Assembly (NCBI GenBank): GCA_017304275.1 | Contig: JAFKKW010000384.1 | Location: 1 to 8,840 of the forward strand | DNA: 8,840 bases | Origin: Hyphomicrobiales bacterium | GTDB taxonomy: Bacteria; Pseudomonadota; Alphaproteobacteria; Rhizobiales; Hyphomicrobiaceae | Direction of reading: 5' to 3' | Shown here: piece by piece, positions 1-6,070 of the stretch | Layout of the letters: each line of letters begins with the position of its first letter | Numbering within the stretch: the stretch's first letter is position 1 | Notes under the pieces: generated by a model | What the model was told of the DNA's origin: nothing | The model's input: only the letters and a program-made list of their open reading frames with translations | Databases searched by the model: none | Program-made: the position numbers and the translations under genes

Positions 1-19
1 GAGGTGAAGGACGTCTCCG

Positions 20-577
20 TCACTTTACCTCGGGTGAGGGGGCGAGCGCAGCGAGAAGGTCGCGGGCGTGCGTGTGCGGGGGATGCACGGGGTACGCGAC
101 ACGTTCGATGGCGCCATCGCGCAACAGGATCGTCAAGCGTCTCAGGTAGGTGACGCCGCCGGTCTCGAAGATCGGGAGATTGAGGGCGTTTTGCAGCGTG
201 CCATCCGCATCCGACAGCAGCGGAAACGGGAGACGCATGCGCGCGGCGAATTCCTGCTGGTCGGCTGTGTCCTGTCCGCTGATGCCGCGCACGTCGAAGC
301 CAGCGCGCCGGAACGCATCGTAGCTGTCACGGAAGCCTTCGGCCTCCGGTGTCGAACCGTGCGCACCGGGAATGTCATCCCAGCCCGGCGGATTGGCGAG
401 GCCCGGTTTGCCGGTCCAGGGGTAGATGAAGACGATCCAAGCTCCCGCGAGCCGCGCGAGAGAGACGCTCCGTCCATCGGTGGCAGCAAGAGCGATATCC
501 GGCAGCGCAAGACCCCGCACAAGGTGGCGCGTGCCGCCGTCATCCTCCGGCGCCGGCCAGGGCCACGGATTGCTCAT
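20..577 (-). CDS. Cysteine-free BCP/PrxQ-like peroxiredoxin homologue (probably not a peroxidase)
   Basis: The 185-residue protein has the thioredoxin-fold layout of its upstream neighbour: an N-terminal P-E-D-D-G-x-T-R-H-L segment (residues 10-19), the strand and loop FIYPWTGKPG (50-59), the insert PPGWDDIPGAHG (63-74), FRD (82-84) and LPFPLLSDADG (116-126). Members of this group carry a peroxidatic Cys and a resolving Cys in GCTPxxCxFRD. Here the block reads GSTPEAEGFRD, so Ser75 stands for the first Cys and Glu80 for the second, and the whole protein contains no Cys. Family knowledge says a peroxiredoxin needs the peroxidatic Cys, so loss of peroxidase activity is inferred; a binding, chaperone or regulatory role is possible but unsupported. 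The frame is intact and the fold motifs are kept, which argues against a fresh pseudogene. Its ATG overlaps the stop of the upstream peroxiredoxin gene by four bases (ATGA), suggesting translational coupling; only a weak AAGG lies upstream. No signal peptide is seen, so it is probably cytoplasmic. Confidence 0.85.
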   Translation of the reverse strand: MSNPWPWPAPEDDGGTRHLVRGLALPDIALAATDGRSVSLARLAGAWIVFIYPWTGKPGLANPPGWDDIPGAHGSTPEAEGFRDSYDAFRRAGFDVRGISGQDTADQQEFAARMRLPFPLLSDADGTLQNALNLPIFETGGVTYLRRLTILLRDGAIERVAYPVHPPHTHARDLLAALAPSPEVK

Positions 578-1149
578 CGCGGGTTGGCCTTGAGCCAGGC
601 GAGCACGTCAGCGGCGTTCCGGTCCGGCGGGAAGACGGGATAAAAGACGTGCGTGATCGTTGCGTCGTCGACGATCAGGGCCAGGCGCTTGATCATCGTT
701 TTTCCTTCGACCTGCATGGTCGGCAGCGTCATCGCGCGCGCGAGCGCCAGCGCGGCATCCGAGAGGAGAGGAAACGGCAGGTGCAGACGCTCAACGGTCG
801 CCTGCTGCTCTGCCAGCGTCTGCGTCGAGAGGCCGAACACGGCCGTCGCTCCGGCTGCCATCAGCTCCGCATGGAGATCGCGGAAGGCGCAAGCGTGCGG
901 CGTGCATCCGCGGGCGCCGGGGATCGCATCCCAGCCGTCCGGGAGCGCGACGCCCGGCGTGCCCGTCATGGGGTAGACGAACAGCACCGTGCGGCCGGAC
1001 CGCTTCGCCAGCGAAACCTCGCCGCCTGCGGTCGACGGCAACGCAACGTCCGCTATCCGCTTGCCCGGAAGATGCCGGGTTGCGCCGTCGTCCTCGGGTA
1101 CCGGCAGCTTCGACCAATCGACTTGCGCGAAATTCCGGTCCGCCGCCAT
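574..1149 (-). CDS. BCP/PrxQ-like peroxiredoxin (redoxin family)
   Basis: This is a 191-residue thiol peroxidase candidate, expected to reduce H2O2 or organic hydroperoxides in the cytoplasm. Visible motifs are VFVYP-type strand residues ending at YPMTGTPG (59-66), the insert DGWDAIPGARG (71-81), CTPHACAFRD (82-91) and LPFPLLSDAA (124-133). Cys82 and Cys87 have the CxxxxC spacing of the peroxidatic and resolving cysteines of E. coli BCP (CTVQAC). Unlike BCP, about 15 residues are inserted between TPG and the Cys; similar insert-bearing redoxins are, from memory, common in Proteobacteria. There is no signal peptide. The ATG shares one base with the smpB stop (TGATG), with an AAGGG just upstream inside smpB, so it is probably translated from the dapA-smpB transcript. 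The 3' end overlaps the next gene by four bases. That next gene is a paralogue, a likely tandem duplicate, that lost both cysteines. The exact reductant and substrate cannot be told from sequence. Confidence 0.9.
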   Translation of the reverse strand: MAADRNFAQVDWSKLPVPEDDGATRHLPGKRIADVALPSTAGGEVSLAKRSGRTVLFVYPMTGTPGVALPDGWDAIPGARGCTPHACAFRDLHAELMAAGATAVFGLSTQTLAEQQATVERLHLPFPLLSDAALALARAMTLPTMQVEGKTMIKRLALIVDDATITHVFYPVFPPDRNAADVLAWLKANPR

Positions 1150-1628
1150 CAGCCCTTCTCGCGCATGATGCGCGCCTTCTGGCGGTTCCAGTCGCGCTTG
1201 GCGGCGGTCTCGCGCTTGTCGTGCAGCTTCTTGCCCTCGGCGAGCGCGAGTTTGAGCTTGGCGCGGCCCTTCGGATTGAAATAGAGCTCGAGCGGGACGA
1301 TGGTCATGCCCTTTCGCACGACCGCCTGGAAAAGCTTGGCAAGCTCGCTCTTGTGCAGGAGCAGGCGGCGCTTGCGGCGCGGCTCGTGCTGGAAGAAACG
1401 GCCGGCGTCCTGATATTCCGGGATGTAGGCGTTGATCAGGCAGAAGCTGCCGTCGTCCTCGAAGGAGGCGTAGCTCTCGGCGATGTTGGCCTGGCCCGAG
1501 CGCAGGCTCTTCACCTCGGTACCCTTGAGCTCGATACCGGCTTCCCAGGAATCGGTGATGAAATACTCGTGGCGGGCCTTCCGGTTCTCAGCCACGAGCC
1601 GGCGGCCGTCGTCCTTCTTGGCCGACAT
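1149..1628 (-). CDS. smpB: SsrA-binding protein SmpB
   Basis: SmpB binds tmRNA (SsrA) and brings it to stalled ribosomes for trans-translation, releasing the ribosome and tagging the unfinished peptide. The 159-residue length is normal for the family. Recognisable blocks are NRKARHEYFI (15-24), the signature GTEVKSLRSGQANI (36-49), INAYIPEY (65-72), a basic stretch HEPRRKRRLLLHKSEL (81-96), KGMTIVPLELYF (106-117) and the C-terminal tail GKKLHDKRETAAKRDWNRQK (132-151), which in the family enters the ribosomal A site. The ATG is preceded by AAGGGG with a rather short 3-base spacing. The gene starts 18 bases after the dapA stop on the same strand, so both are probably co-transcribed, and its TGA overlaps the next ATG by one base. 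The identification is secure from the motifs; the dapA-smpB order is familiar from Rhizobiales (recalled, not searched). Confidence 0.98.
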   Translation of the reverse strand: MSAKKDDGRRLVAENRKARHEYFITDSWEAGIELKGTEVKSLRSGQANIAESYASFEDDGSFCLINAYIPEYQDAGRFFQHEPRRKRRLLLHKSELAKLFQAVVRKGMTIVPLELYFNPKGRAKLKLALAEGKKLHDKRETAAKRDWNRQKARIMREKG

Positions 1629-1646
1629 TGTCCCCTTGTCTTTCTG

Positions 1647-2537
1647 TTATTCGGCGGCGGCAGCCTGCAGCAGGCCGACCTTGGCGAGCGCGGCGTCCAC
1701 GACCTTCTTCGCCGCGTCCGTGATCGGCACCATCGGCAGACGCATCTCGGCTGCGCAGAGGCCGAGACGGGAGGCTGCATACTTCACCGGGCCAGGATTG
1801 GTCTCGACGAAGAGCGCGTCGAACAGCGGCAGCAGCCGGTCCTGCATACTGCGCGCAGCGGCGAAATCGCCCTTCATCAGCGTGTTCTCGAACTCGGCGC
1901 AGAGGCGCGGGACGACGTTCGAGGCCACGGAAATGCAACCGTGTCCGCCGTGCGCCATGAAGCCGAGCGCGGTCGCGTCCTCGCCCGAGAGCTGGATGAA
2001 GTCCGGTCCCATGGCCGCGCGCTGCTGGGAGACGCGCGCCAGATTGGCGGTCGCGTCCTTGACGCCGACGACGTTCTTCAGCTCGAAGATGCGCGCCATG
2101 GTGGCGACGGACATGTCGACGTTGGTGCGGCTCGGAATGTTGTAGATGACGATCGGGATGCCGACCGCGTCGTTGATGGCCTTGAAGTGGGCGTAGAGGC
2201 CGTCCTGGGTCGGCTTGTTGTAATACGGATTGACGATCAACAACCCATCGGCGCCGGACTTCTCGGCATGCTTCGACAGATCGATCGCCTCGTCGGTCGC
2301 ATTCGAGCCGGTGCCCGCGATCACGGGGACGCGACCACGCGAAACCTCGATGGTGACGTCGATCACCCGCTTATGCTCGTCGAAATTCAAAGTCGGGCTT
2401 TCGCCGGTGGTCCCGGTCGGAACCAGCCCGTGCGTGCCCTCCGCAATCTGCCACTCGACAAGATGGCGCAGCGCGTCCTCGTCGAGCTGACCGTTCCTGA
2501 ACGGCGTGATGAGCGCCGTGATGGAGCCTTTGAACAT
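1647..2537 (-). CDS. dapA: 4-hydroxy-tetrahydrodipicolinate synthase DapA
   Basis: DapA condenses pyruvate with L-aspartate semialdehyde, the first committed step of the diaminopimelate/lysine pathway, feeding peptidoglycan and protein synthesis. The 296 residues match the family's (beta/alpha)8 barrel in length. The pyruvate-binding motif VPTGTTGESPTL lies at 39-50. The catalytic set is complete and shifted by one from E. coli numbering: Thr43 and Thr44, Tyr106 in NPYYNKPT, Tyr132 and Arg137 in IYNIPSRT, and the Schiff-base Lys160 in VGVKDAT. GGHGCISVASNV (197-208) is also typical. Lineages vary in feedback inhibition by lysine and the sequence alone does not settle this. The start MFKGSITALITPF is the usual N-terminus of the family; only a weak GAGAG lies before the ATG. 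It is the first gene of a minus-strand operon with smpB and two redoxin genes, and is transcribed away from the lytic transglycosylase gene across a 291-base region. Confidence 0.98.
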   Translation of the reverse strand: MFKGSITALITPFRNGQLDEDALRHLVEWQIAEGTHGLVPTGTTGESPTLNFDEHKRVIDVTIEVSRGRVPVIAGTGSNATDEAIDLSKHAEKSGADGLLIVNPYYNKPTQDGLYAHFKAINDAVGIPIVIYNIPSRTNVDMSVATMARIFELKNVVGVKDATANLARVSQQRAAMGPDFIQLSGEDATALGFMAHGGHGCISVASNVVPRLCAEFENTLMKGDFAAARSMQDRLLPLFDALFVETNPGPVKYAASRLGLCAAEMRLPMVPITDAAKKVVDAALAKVGLLQAAAAE

Positions 2538-2571
2538 TCGCTCTCGGTGTCCTCAAGTTGCCGATGGCTGC

Positions 2572-2586
2572 GGTCCCCTGGGGACC
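2572..2586. repeat. Perfect 15-bp palindrome upstream of dapA
   Basis: The sequence GGTCCCCTGGGGACC has two perfectly complementary 7-base arms around a single central base. Its near edge is 34 bases upstream of the dapA ATG. Such a short-centred palindrome suits a dimeric repressor operator, while as RNA a one-base loop would force some arm bases open. No regulator gene lies in the window to match with it, so its role is inferred only from symmetry and position. Confidence 0.5.
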
Positions 2587-2607
2587 CTGGCCACCGTTGC
2601 CGTGCTG

Positions 2608-2633
2608 CCGCTGCCCGCCCGAAGCGGGAGCGG
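2608..2633. repeat. Imperfect stem-loop in the dapA upstream region
   Basis: CCGCT plus CCCG (2608-2617, with one bulged G at 2613) pairs with CGGGAGCGG (2625-2633), giving nine G+C-rich pairs around a 7-base loop. No T-run follows on either strand, so it is not a standard intrinsic terminator. If dapA transcription starts to the right of it, it would sit in the dapA leader RNA together with the palindrome at 2572-2586. In DNA this rich in G+C such a stem may also arise by chance. Confidence 0.3.
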
Positions 2634-2828
2634 ACACCTTGAACGCACGCACGTGAATTTGTACCTTCGCCGCACTCGCCTCTGTTGGCCGTGGCCTCAA
2701 ATGCGGCGGGGACGGTGGACATTATGCGCTCGGGCGGCAGCCCGCAAGCGGACGTGGCGTTCTCGATAGAGTACCGCTAATTTCCTAATAAAGACCAGCC
2801 ATAACGAGGCGGCGGCTTACCACACATC

Positions 2829-5081
2829 ATGAAGAACCGGGCGCCCCTCGGCGCCGCGACGAGGATGAGCGTGACGGACCGAACCGCGACACCCATTGCC
2901 AGCCGCCCGCCCGTGCGCAGGGTCCGGCCGGGCAAGTTCCTGCACGCCTTACTGGCACTCGCCCTTGTCATGCTCGCTCCGGGAGCCTTTCCCGCGGCCG
3001 CGCAAAGTGAGCTCCCGAAGCCCGCCAATCCCTCCAAGGCCGAGCGCGATTTCATGGCGAGCCTCGACAAGGCGCTGACGCCGCTGCGCACCTATGCGCT
3101 TTCCGCCGGCGACGCGCAGCGCTTGCGCGAGGCGGTCAAGGCGCTCTCGGGGGCGAAGGTCGATATCGACCAGGCGAACGCACTCAAGCGCGAGATCGAG
3201 GATCCTGCGGCGCGCAAGCTCATCGACTGGATCCGGCTGCGCAAAGGCTTCGGAGATGCCGCCGAGTACCGCGCGTTTCTCGACGACAATCCCGCCTGGG
3301 GCGACCGCAGCACGCTGACGCAGAAGCTCGAGGAGGCGCTGTTCACGCAGGGCGGGAGTTCAGGCGCGATCAAATCCTACTTCGCGGGGCACGAACCGCA
3401 AAACGGCGTGGGGCTGGCCGCGCTGGCGTCCGCGCATCTTGCCGAAGGCAATACGGACGCGGCGCGCCGACTCGCCGCCAAGGCCTGGCGCGAAACCATT
3501 CTGCCGGCGGGACTCGAACCCGGGTTCCTCGCCAGGTTCGGCTCGCTGCTGACGCCTGCCGATCACAAATGGCGGCTCGACAAGCTGCTCATCGAGGACA
3601 TCCGCTGGAACAGCGCCAAGGAACAGCGGGCCCAGGTGGTGCGGCGCCTCATTCCGCTACTGCCGGCGGCCGAGCAGAAGAAGGCCAAGGCGCGGCTTGC
3701 TGTGTTCCTCGGCGCGGACGGCGCGCGCAAGTCCATCGAATCGCTGCCTGCCGACAGCGTGCCCGACTGGGGACTGGTGTTCCATCGCGTGCAAGCGCTC
3801 CGGCGCGCCGACAAGATCGACGAGGCGGCCAAGCTGCTGCTCAGCGCGCCGACCGAGGAAGCCCTGACGGTCGCGCCGGACGAGTGGTGGATCGAGCGGC
3901 GCACCAACGCGTATGCGGCGCTAAGGAAGGGGAATCCCAAGCTTGCCTATGCGCTGGTGCGCGTGGCCGGTCCGCTGAGCGACAACCCGCTCAAGGATCA
4001 GGCCTTCATGGCGTGCTGGCTGGCGCTGCGCTACCTCAAGGATCCGAAAACCGCCCTCAAGCACTTCGAGGTCATGAACAAGGCAGCCGACGGGCCTTTG
4101 AGCCGCGCGAAGGCGCGCTATTGGCTCGGACGGACACAGGAAGCGCTCGGCAACAAGGCGGCAGCCGACGAGTTCTACCGACAGGCGCTCGCGGACCCGG
4201 ATACCTTCCACGCGCTGCTCGCGCGCCAGAAGCTCGAGCCGGGGCGGCTCGCCATCAGCATGTCTCCGCCGCGAACGCCGACCGCCGAACAGATCAAACG
4301 CTTCGTCAACCTCGACGCGGCAAAGGCGGTCATGATCGCCAAGAGCGCGGGTCTCGACGTCAGCATCCTGCGCACGCTTCTGGTGCAGATCCGGCTCTTC
4401 CATCTCAAGGACGAAGCCGACATGGCGATGGTCGCGCATCTGGCGGAAACGGTCGGCGATACGCAGTCGGCCGTGCGCGCCGCGAAGGCCGCCATCGCGC
4501 GCGGGCATAACCTCTACTACTGTGCCTATCCCGTTCATCCCTTCCCCGCCTACAAGCCGCTGCGCAAGCCGCCGGAGACGGCCATGCTGCTCGTGCTCGC
4601 GCGGCAGGAGACGGAGTTCAACACGCTCATCGTCTCGGGAGCCGGCGCAAAGGGGCTGCTGCAGGTGATGACGGTGACGGCAAAGCACGTCTGCCGCGAC
4701 TACAAGATCAAGTGCGACATCGGCAAACTGACGGCCGACCCGGCCTACAACACGATGCTGGCCTCGGCCTACGTCGGCGACCGCATGGCCGAGTTTTCAG
4801 GGTCCTACGTCCTGACGCTCGCCGGCTACAATGCGGGGCCGGGTCGCGCCAAGCAGTGGATCCGGGAATTCGGCGATCCGCGCGATCCGAAGGTCGACCC
4901 CGTCGACTGGATCGAGCGGATACCGTTCCAGGAAACCCGCGAATACGTCGCAAAGGTGCTCGCCAATATTCAAATCTACCGTGCGCGGCTGGGCGAGGAG
5001 CAAGCGGCGCTGCGGCTCGAAGAGGATCTCAACAGGGCGAGCCTGGCGGCGCGTCACTCGGGCGTGGCATCCGACGGTTAG
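2829..5081 (+). CDS. Exported soluble lytic murein transglycosylase (Slt70 type)
   Basis: The enzyme cleaves the MurNAc-GlcNAc bond of peptidoglycan, forming 1,6-anhydroMurNAc ends, in the periplasm. Of 750 residues, 36-58 look like a signal peptide (basic RRVRPGK, a Leu/Ala core, then FPAAA with probable cleavage near Ala58/Gln59). About 70-570 is helix-rich and Ala/Leu-rich with TPR-like stretches such as AKARYWLGRTQEALGN, matching the superhelical U domain of Slt70. About 580-720 is the SLT domain: ARQETEFN with likely catalytic Glu594, GAKGLLQVM (606-614), GYNAGPG (666-672) and IPFQETREYV. There is no lipobox Cys, so it is probably soluble. The start is uncertain: ATG 2829 has no well-placed ribosome site, while the in-frame GTG at 2871 has GAGGA five bases upstream and leaves a more normal signal peptide. 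The gene diverges from dapA; an alpha/beta hydrolase gene follows after 68 bases. Family-level identification is firm; the subtype is not. Confidence 0.95.
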   Translation: MKNRAPLGAATRMSVTDRTATPIASRPPVRRVRPGKFLHALLALALVMLAPGAFPAAAQSELPKPANPSKAERDFMASLDKALTPLRTYALSAGDAQRLREAVKALSGAKVDIDQANALKREIEDPAARKLIDWIRLRKGFGDAAEYRAFLDDNPAWGDRSTLTQKLEEALFTQGGSSGAIKSYFAGHEPQNGVGLAALASAHLAEGNTDAARRLAAKAWRETILPAGLEPGFLARFGSLLTPADHKWRLDKLLIEDIRWNSAKEQRAQVVRRLIPLLPAAEQKKAKARLAVFLGADGARKSIESLPADSVPDWGLVFHRVQALRRADKIDEAAKLLLSAPTEEALTVAPDEWWIERRTNAYAALRKGNPKLAYALVRVAGPLSDNPLKDQAFMACWLALRYLKDPKTALKHFEVMNKAADGPLSRAKARYWLGRTQEALGNKAAADEFYRQALADPDTFHALLARQKLEPGRLAISMSPPRTPTAEQIKRFVNLDAAKAVMIAKSAGLDVSILRTLLVQIRLFHLKDEADMAMVAHLAETVGDTQSAVRAAKAAIARGHNLYYCAYPVHPFPAYKPLRKPPETAMLLVLARQETEFNTLIVSGAGAKGLLQVMTVTAKHVCRDYKIKCDIGKLTADPAYNTMLASAYVGDRMAEFSGSYVLTLAGYNAGPGRAKQWIREFGDPRDPKVDPVDWIERIPFQETREYVAKVLANIQIYRARLGEEQAALRLEEDLNRASLAARHSGVASDG

Positions 5082-5097
5082 TTGCATACGAGTTCTC

Positions 5098-5131
5098 GTT
5101 CTCGCGGCGACTGGGCGGTCGCGGCGAGAAC
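5098..5131 (+). repeat. Strong stem-loop between the transglycosylase and hydrolase genes
   Basis: The arms GTTCTCGCGGCGAC (5098-5111) and GTCGCGGCGAGAAC (5118-5131) form 13 of 14 possible pairs, with one G-G mismatch, around the 6-base loop TGGGCG. It lies 16 bases after the transglycosylase stop and 18 bases before the hydrolase ATG. No T-run follows on either strand, so it is not a classic intrinsic terminator; it could be a T-less attenuator, an mRNA 3'-end stabiliser, or a structure limiting access to the hydrolase ribosome site. The hexamer GTTCTC is also repeated directly at 5092-5097, giving an alternative, shorter pairing with GAGAAC at 5126-5131. Confidence 0.7.
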
Positions 5132-5149
5132 CAACAGTGGGGTGGCGGC

Positions 5150-6070
5150 ATGACACGTATGGTAGAGGCGTACCGAGAGATCACGTTCACGGCCCGCGAC
5201 GGGCTCAGGCTTTACGGCCGGCATTATCCGGCTGCGTTCCATGACGGGCCCGCGCGGCGCCCCGTGCTGTGTCTCGCAGGGCTGACGCGTAACGGGCGCG
5301 ATTTCAACCTCATCGCCGAAGCGCTGTCGCAGCATCCCGCCACGCCACGCGACGTCTACACGCTCGACTATCGCGGGCGCGGGTACTCCGAGAACGATCC
5401 CGACTGGCGCAACTATGCGGTTCCGATCGAAGCGGCGGACGTGCTCGATTTCATCACCGTGACGGAGATCGCAGGCGCTTCCATCATCGGCACGTCGCGC
5501 GGCGGGTTGATCGCGATGGTGATGGGCGCCCTGCAGCCTCGTGCCGTCGGCCCCGTGGTGCTCAACGATATCGGTCCCGTCATCGATCAAAAGGGCCTTG
5601 GCCGCATCTCGGCCTATGTTGGGCGCATCCCGTTGCCGTCCTCGTGGACGGAAGCTGGCGCGCTCGTGTACGACATGTGCAAGCGGGCATTTCCCAACGT
5701 CGGCGTCGAGGAGTGCGTCGAGATCGCCAAGCAGTGGTTCAACGAGCACAAGGGGCGGCCGGCGCCGGGCTACGATCCGGCGCTGTCGAACGTGCTCTCC
5801 GTGCTCGACGGGCCGATCCCGGCGCTGTGGCCGCAATTCGAGGCGCTGAAGCGCGTACCTATGCTGGTGCTGCGCGGCGAGAATTCCGACATCCTCTCGG
5901 CCGCAACCGTCGAGGAGATGCGCCGGCGGCATCACGCGCTTGCGTCCTACGTGGTCAAGGCGCAGGGACATGCGCCGCTGCTGCGGGACGCGGAGACGAT
6001 CGACGTGGTGGCGCAGTTCCTCGCGAGCACCGAAGCCTCCGAGTGGCAGCCGCGTCTCGCCTACGGCTGA
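5150..6070 (+). CDS. Alpha/beta-fold hydrolase
   Basis: The 306-residue protein shows a full alpha/beta hydrolase layout: an N-terminal strand pair ending LRLYGRHYP, an oxyanion-loop region LCLAGLTRNGRDF (40-52), TLDYRGRGYSEND (71-83), the nucleophile elbow GTSRGG with Ser116, a cap region of about 145-215, then LRGENSDIL with likely acid Asp247, and GHAP with His274. The triad Ser116-Asp247-His274 is thus complete. Family members act on esters, lactones, amides or C-C bonds; the substrate cannot be read from sequence. It has no signal peptide and is probably cytoplasmic. ATG 5150 was chosen because a G-rich GTGGGGTGG lies 5-13 bases upstream; ATG 5159 is an alternative giving three fewer residues, and the longer open frame upstream overlaps the transglycosylase gene and is not coding. 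It may be co-transcribed with the transglycosylase gene, subject to the stem-loop between them. Its 3' end overlaps the convergent symporter gene by 10 bases. Confidence 0.93.
   Translation: MTRMVEAYREITFTARDGLRLYGRHYPAAFHDGPARRPVLCLAGLTRNGRDFNLIAEALSQHPATPRDVYTLDYRGRGYSENDPDWRNYAVPIEAADVLDFITVTEIAGASIIGTSRGGLIAMVMGALQPRAVGPVVLNDIGPVIDQKGLGRISAYVGRIPLPSSWTEAGALVYDMCKRAFPNVGVEECVEIAKQWFNEHKGRPAPGYDPALSNVLSVLDGPIPALWPQFEALKRVPMLVLRGENSDILSAATVEEMRRRHHALASYVVKAQGHAPLLRDAETIDVVAQFLASTEASEWQPRLAYG

Larger units (their letters stand above)
2538..2828. promoter_or_regulatory. Divergent intergenic region between dapA and the lytic transglycosylase gene
   Basis: This 291-base stretch holds no convincing gene and must carry the start signals for dapA (leftward) and the transglycosylase gene (rightward). 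It contains a perfect 15-base palindrome and a second stem-loop, both nearer dapA and annotated separately. The part nearest the transglycosylase gene, roughly 2766-2804, is distinctly A+T-rich compared with the rest of the window (about 64% A+T by hand count) and includes TAATAAAG and CATAAC, a likely place for a rightward -10 region. I could not find a convincing -35/-10 pair in either direction, so no transcription start is claimed. Short open frames crossing the region have no recognisable protein motifs. Confidence 0.55.

Noticed and set aside
1080..2642. A 520-codon plus-strand open frame opposite smpB and dapA
   Set aside because: It lies entirely antisense to two firmly identified genes; its product is low-complexity (Arg, Glu, Leu, Val, Asp rich) with no family motif, as expected from the reverse strand of G+C-rich coding DNA.
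2643..2671. Rightward promoter with TTGAAC, 17-base spacer and TACCTT
   Set aside because: The -10 match is poor and it would start more than 150 bases before the transglycosylase gene; the A+T-rich stretch at 2766-2804 is a better candidate.
2538..2828. Lysine riboswitch or other known riboswitch in the dapA leader
   Set aside because: Two simple stems are visible, but not the multi-helix junction of a lysine riboswitch, and no conserved core sequence was recognised.
3569..4688. Overlapping open frames within the transglycosylase gene (plus 3569-4510, minus 3921-4688)
   Set aside because: The surrounding frame encodes a continuous U domain and SLT domain; these alternatives have no motifs.
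5098..5131. Intrinsic (Rho-independent) terminator after the transglycosylase gene
   Set aside because: The stem is strong, but no run of T follows it on either strand, so it is reported as a stem-loop of unknown role.
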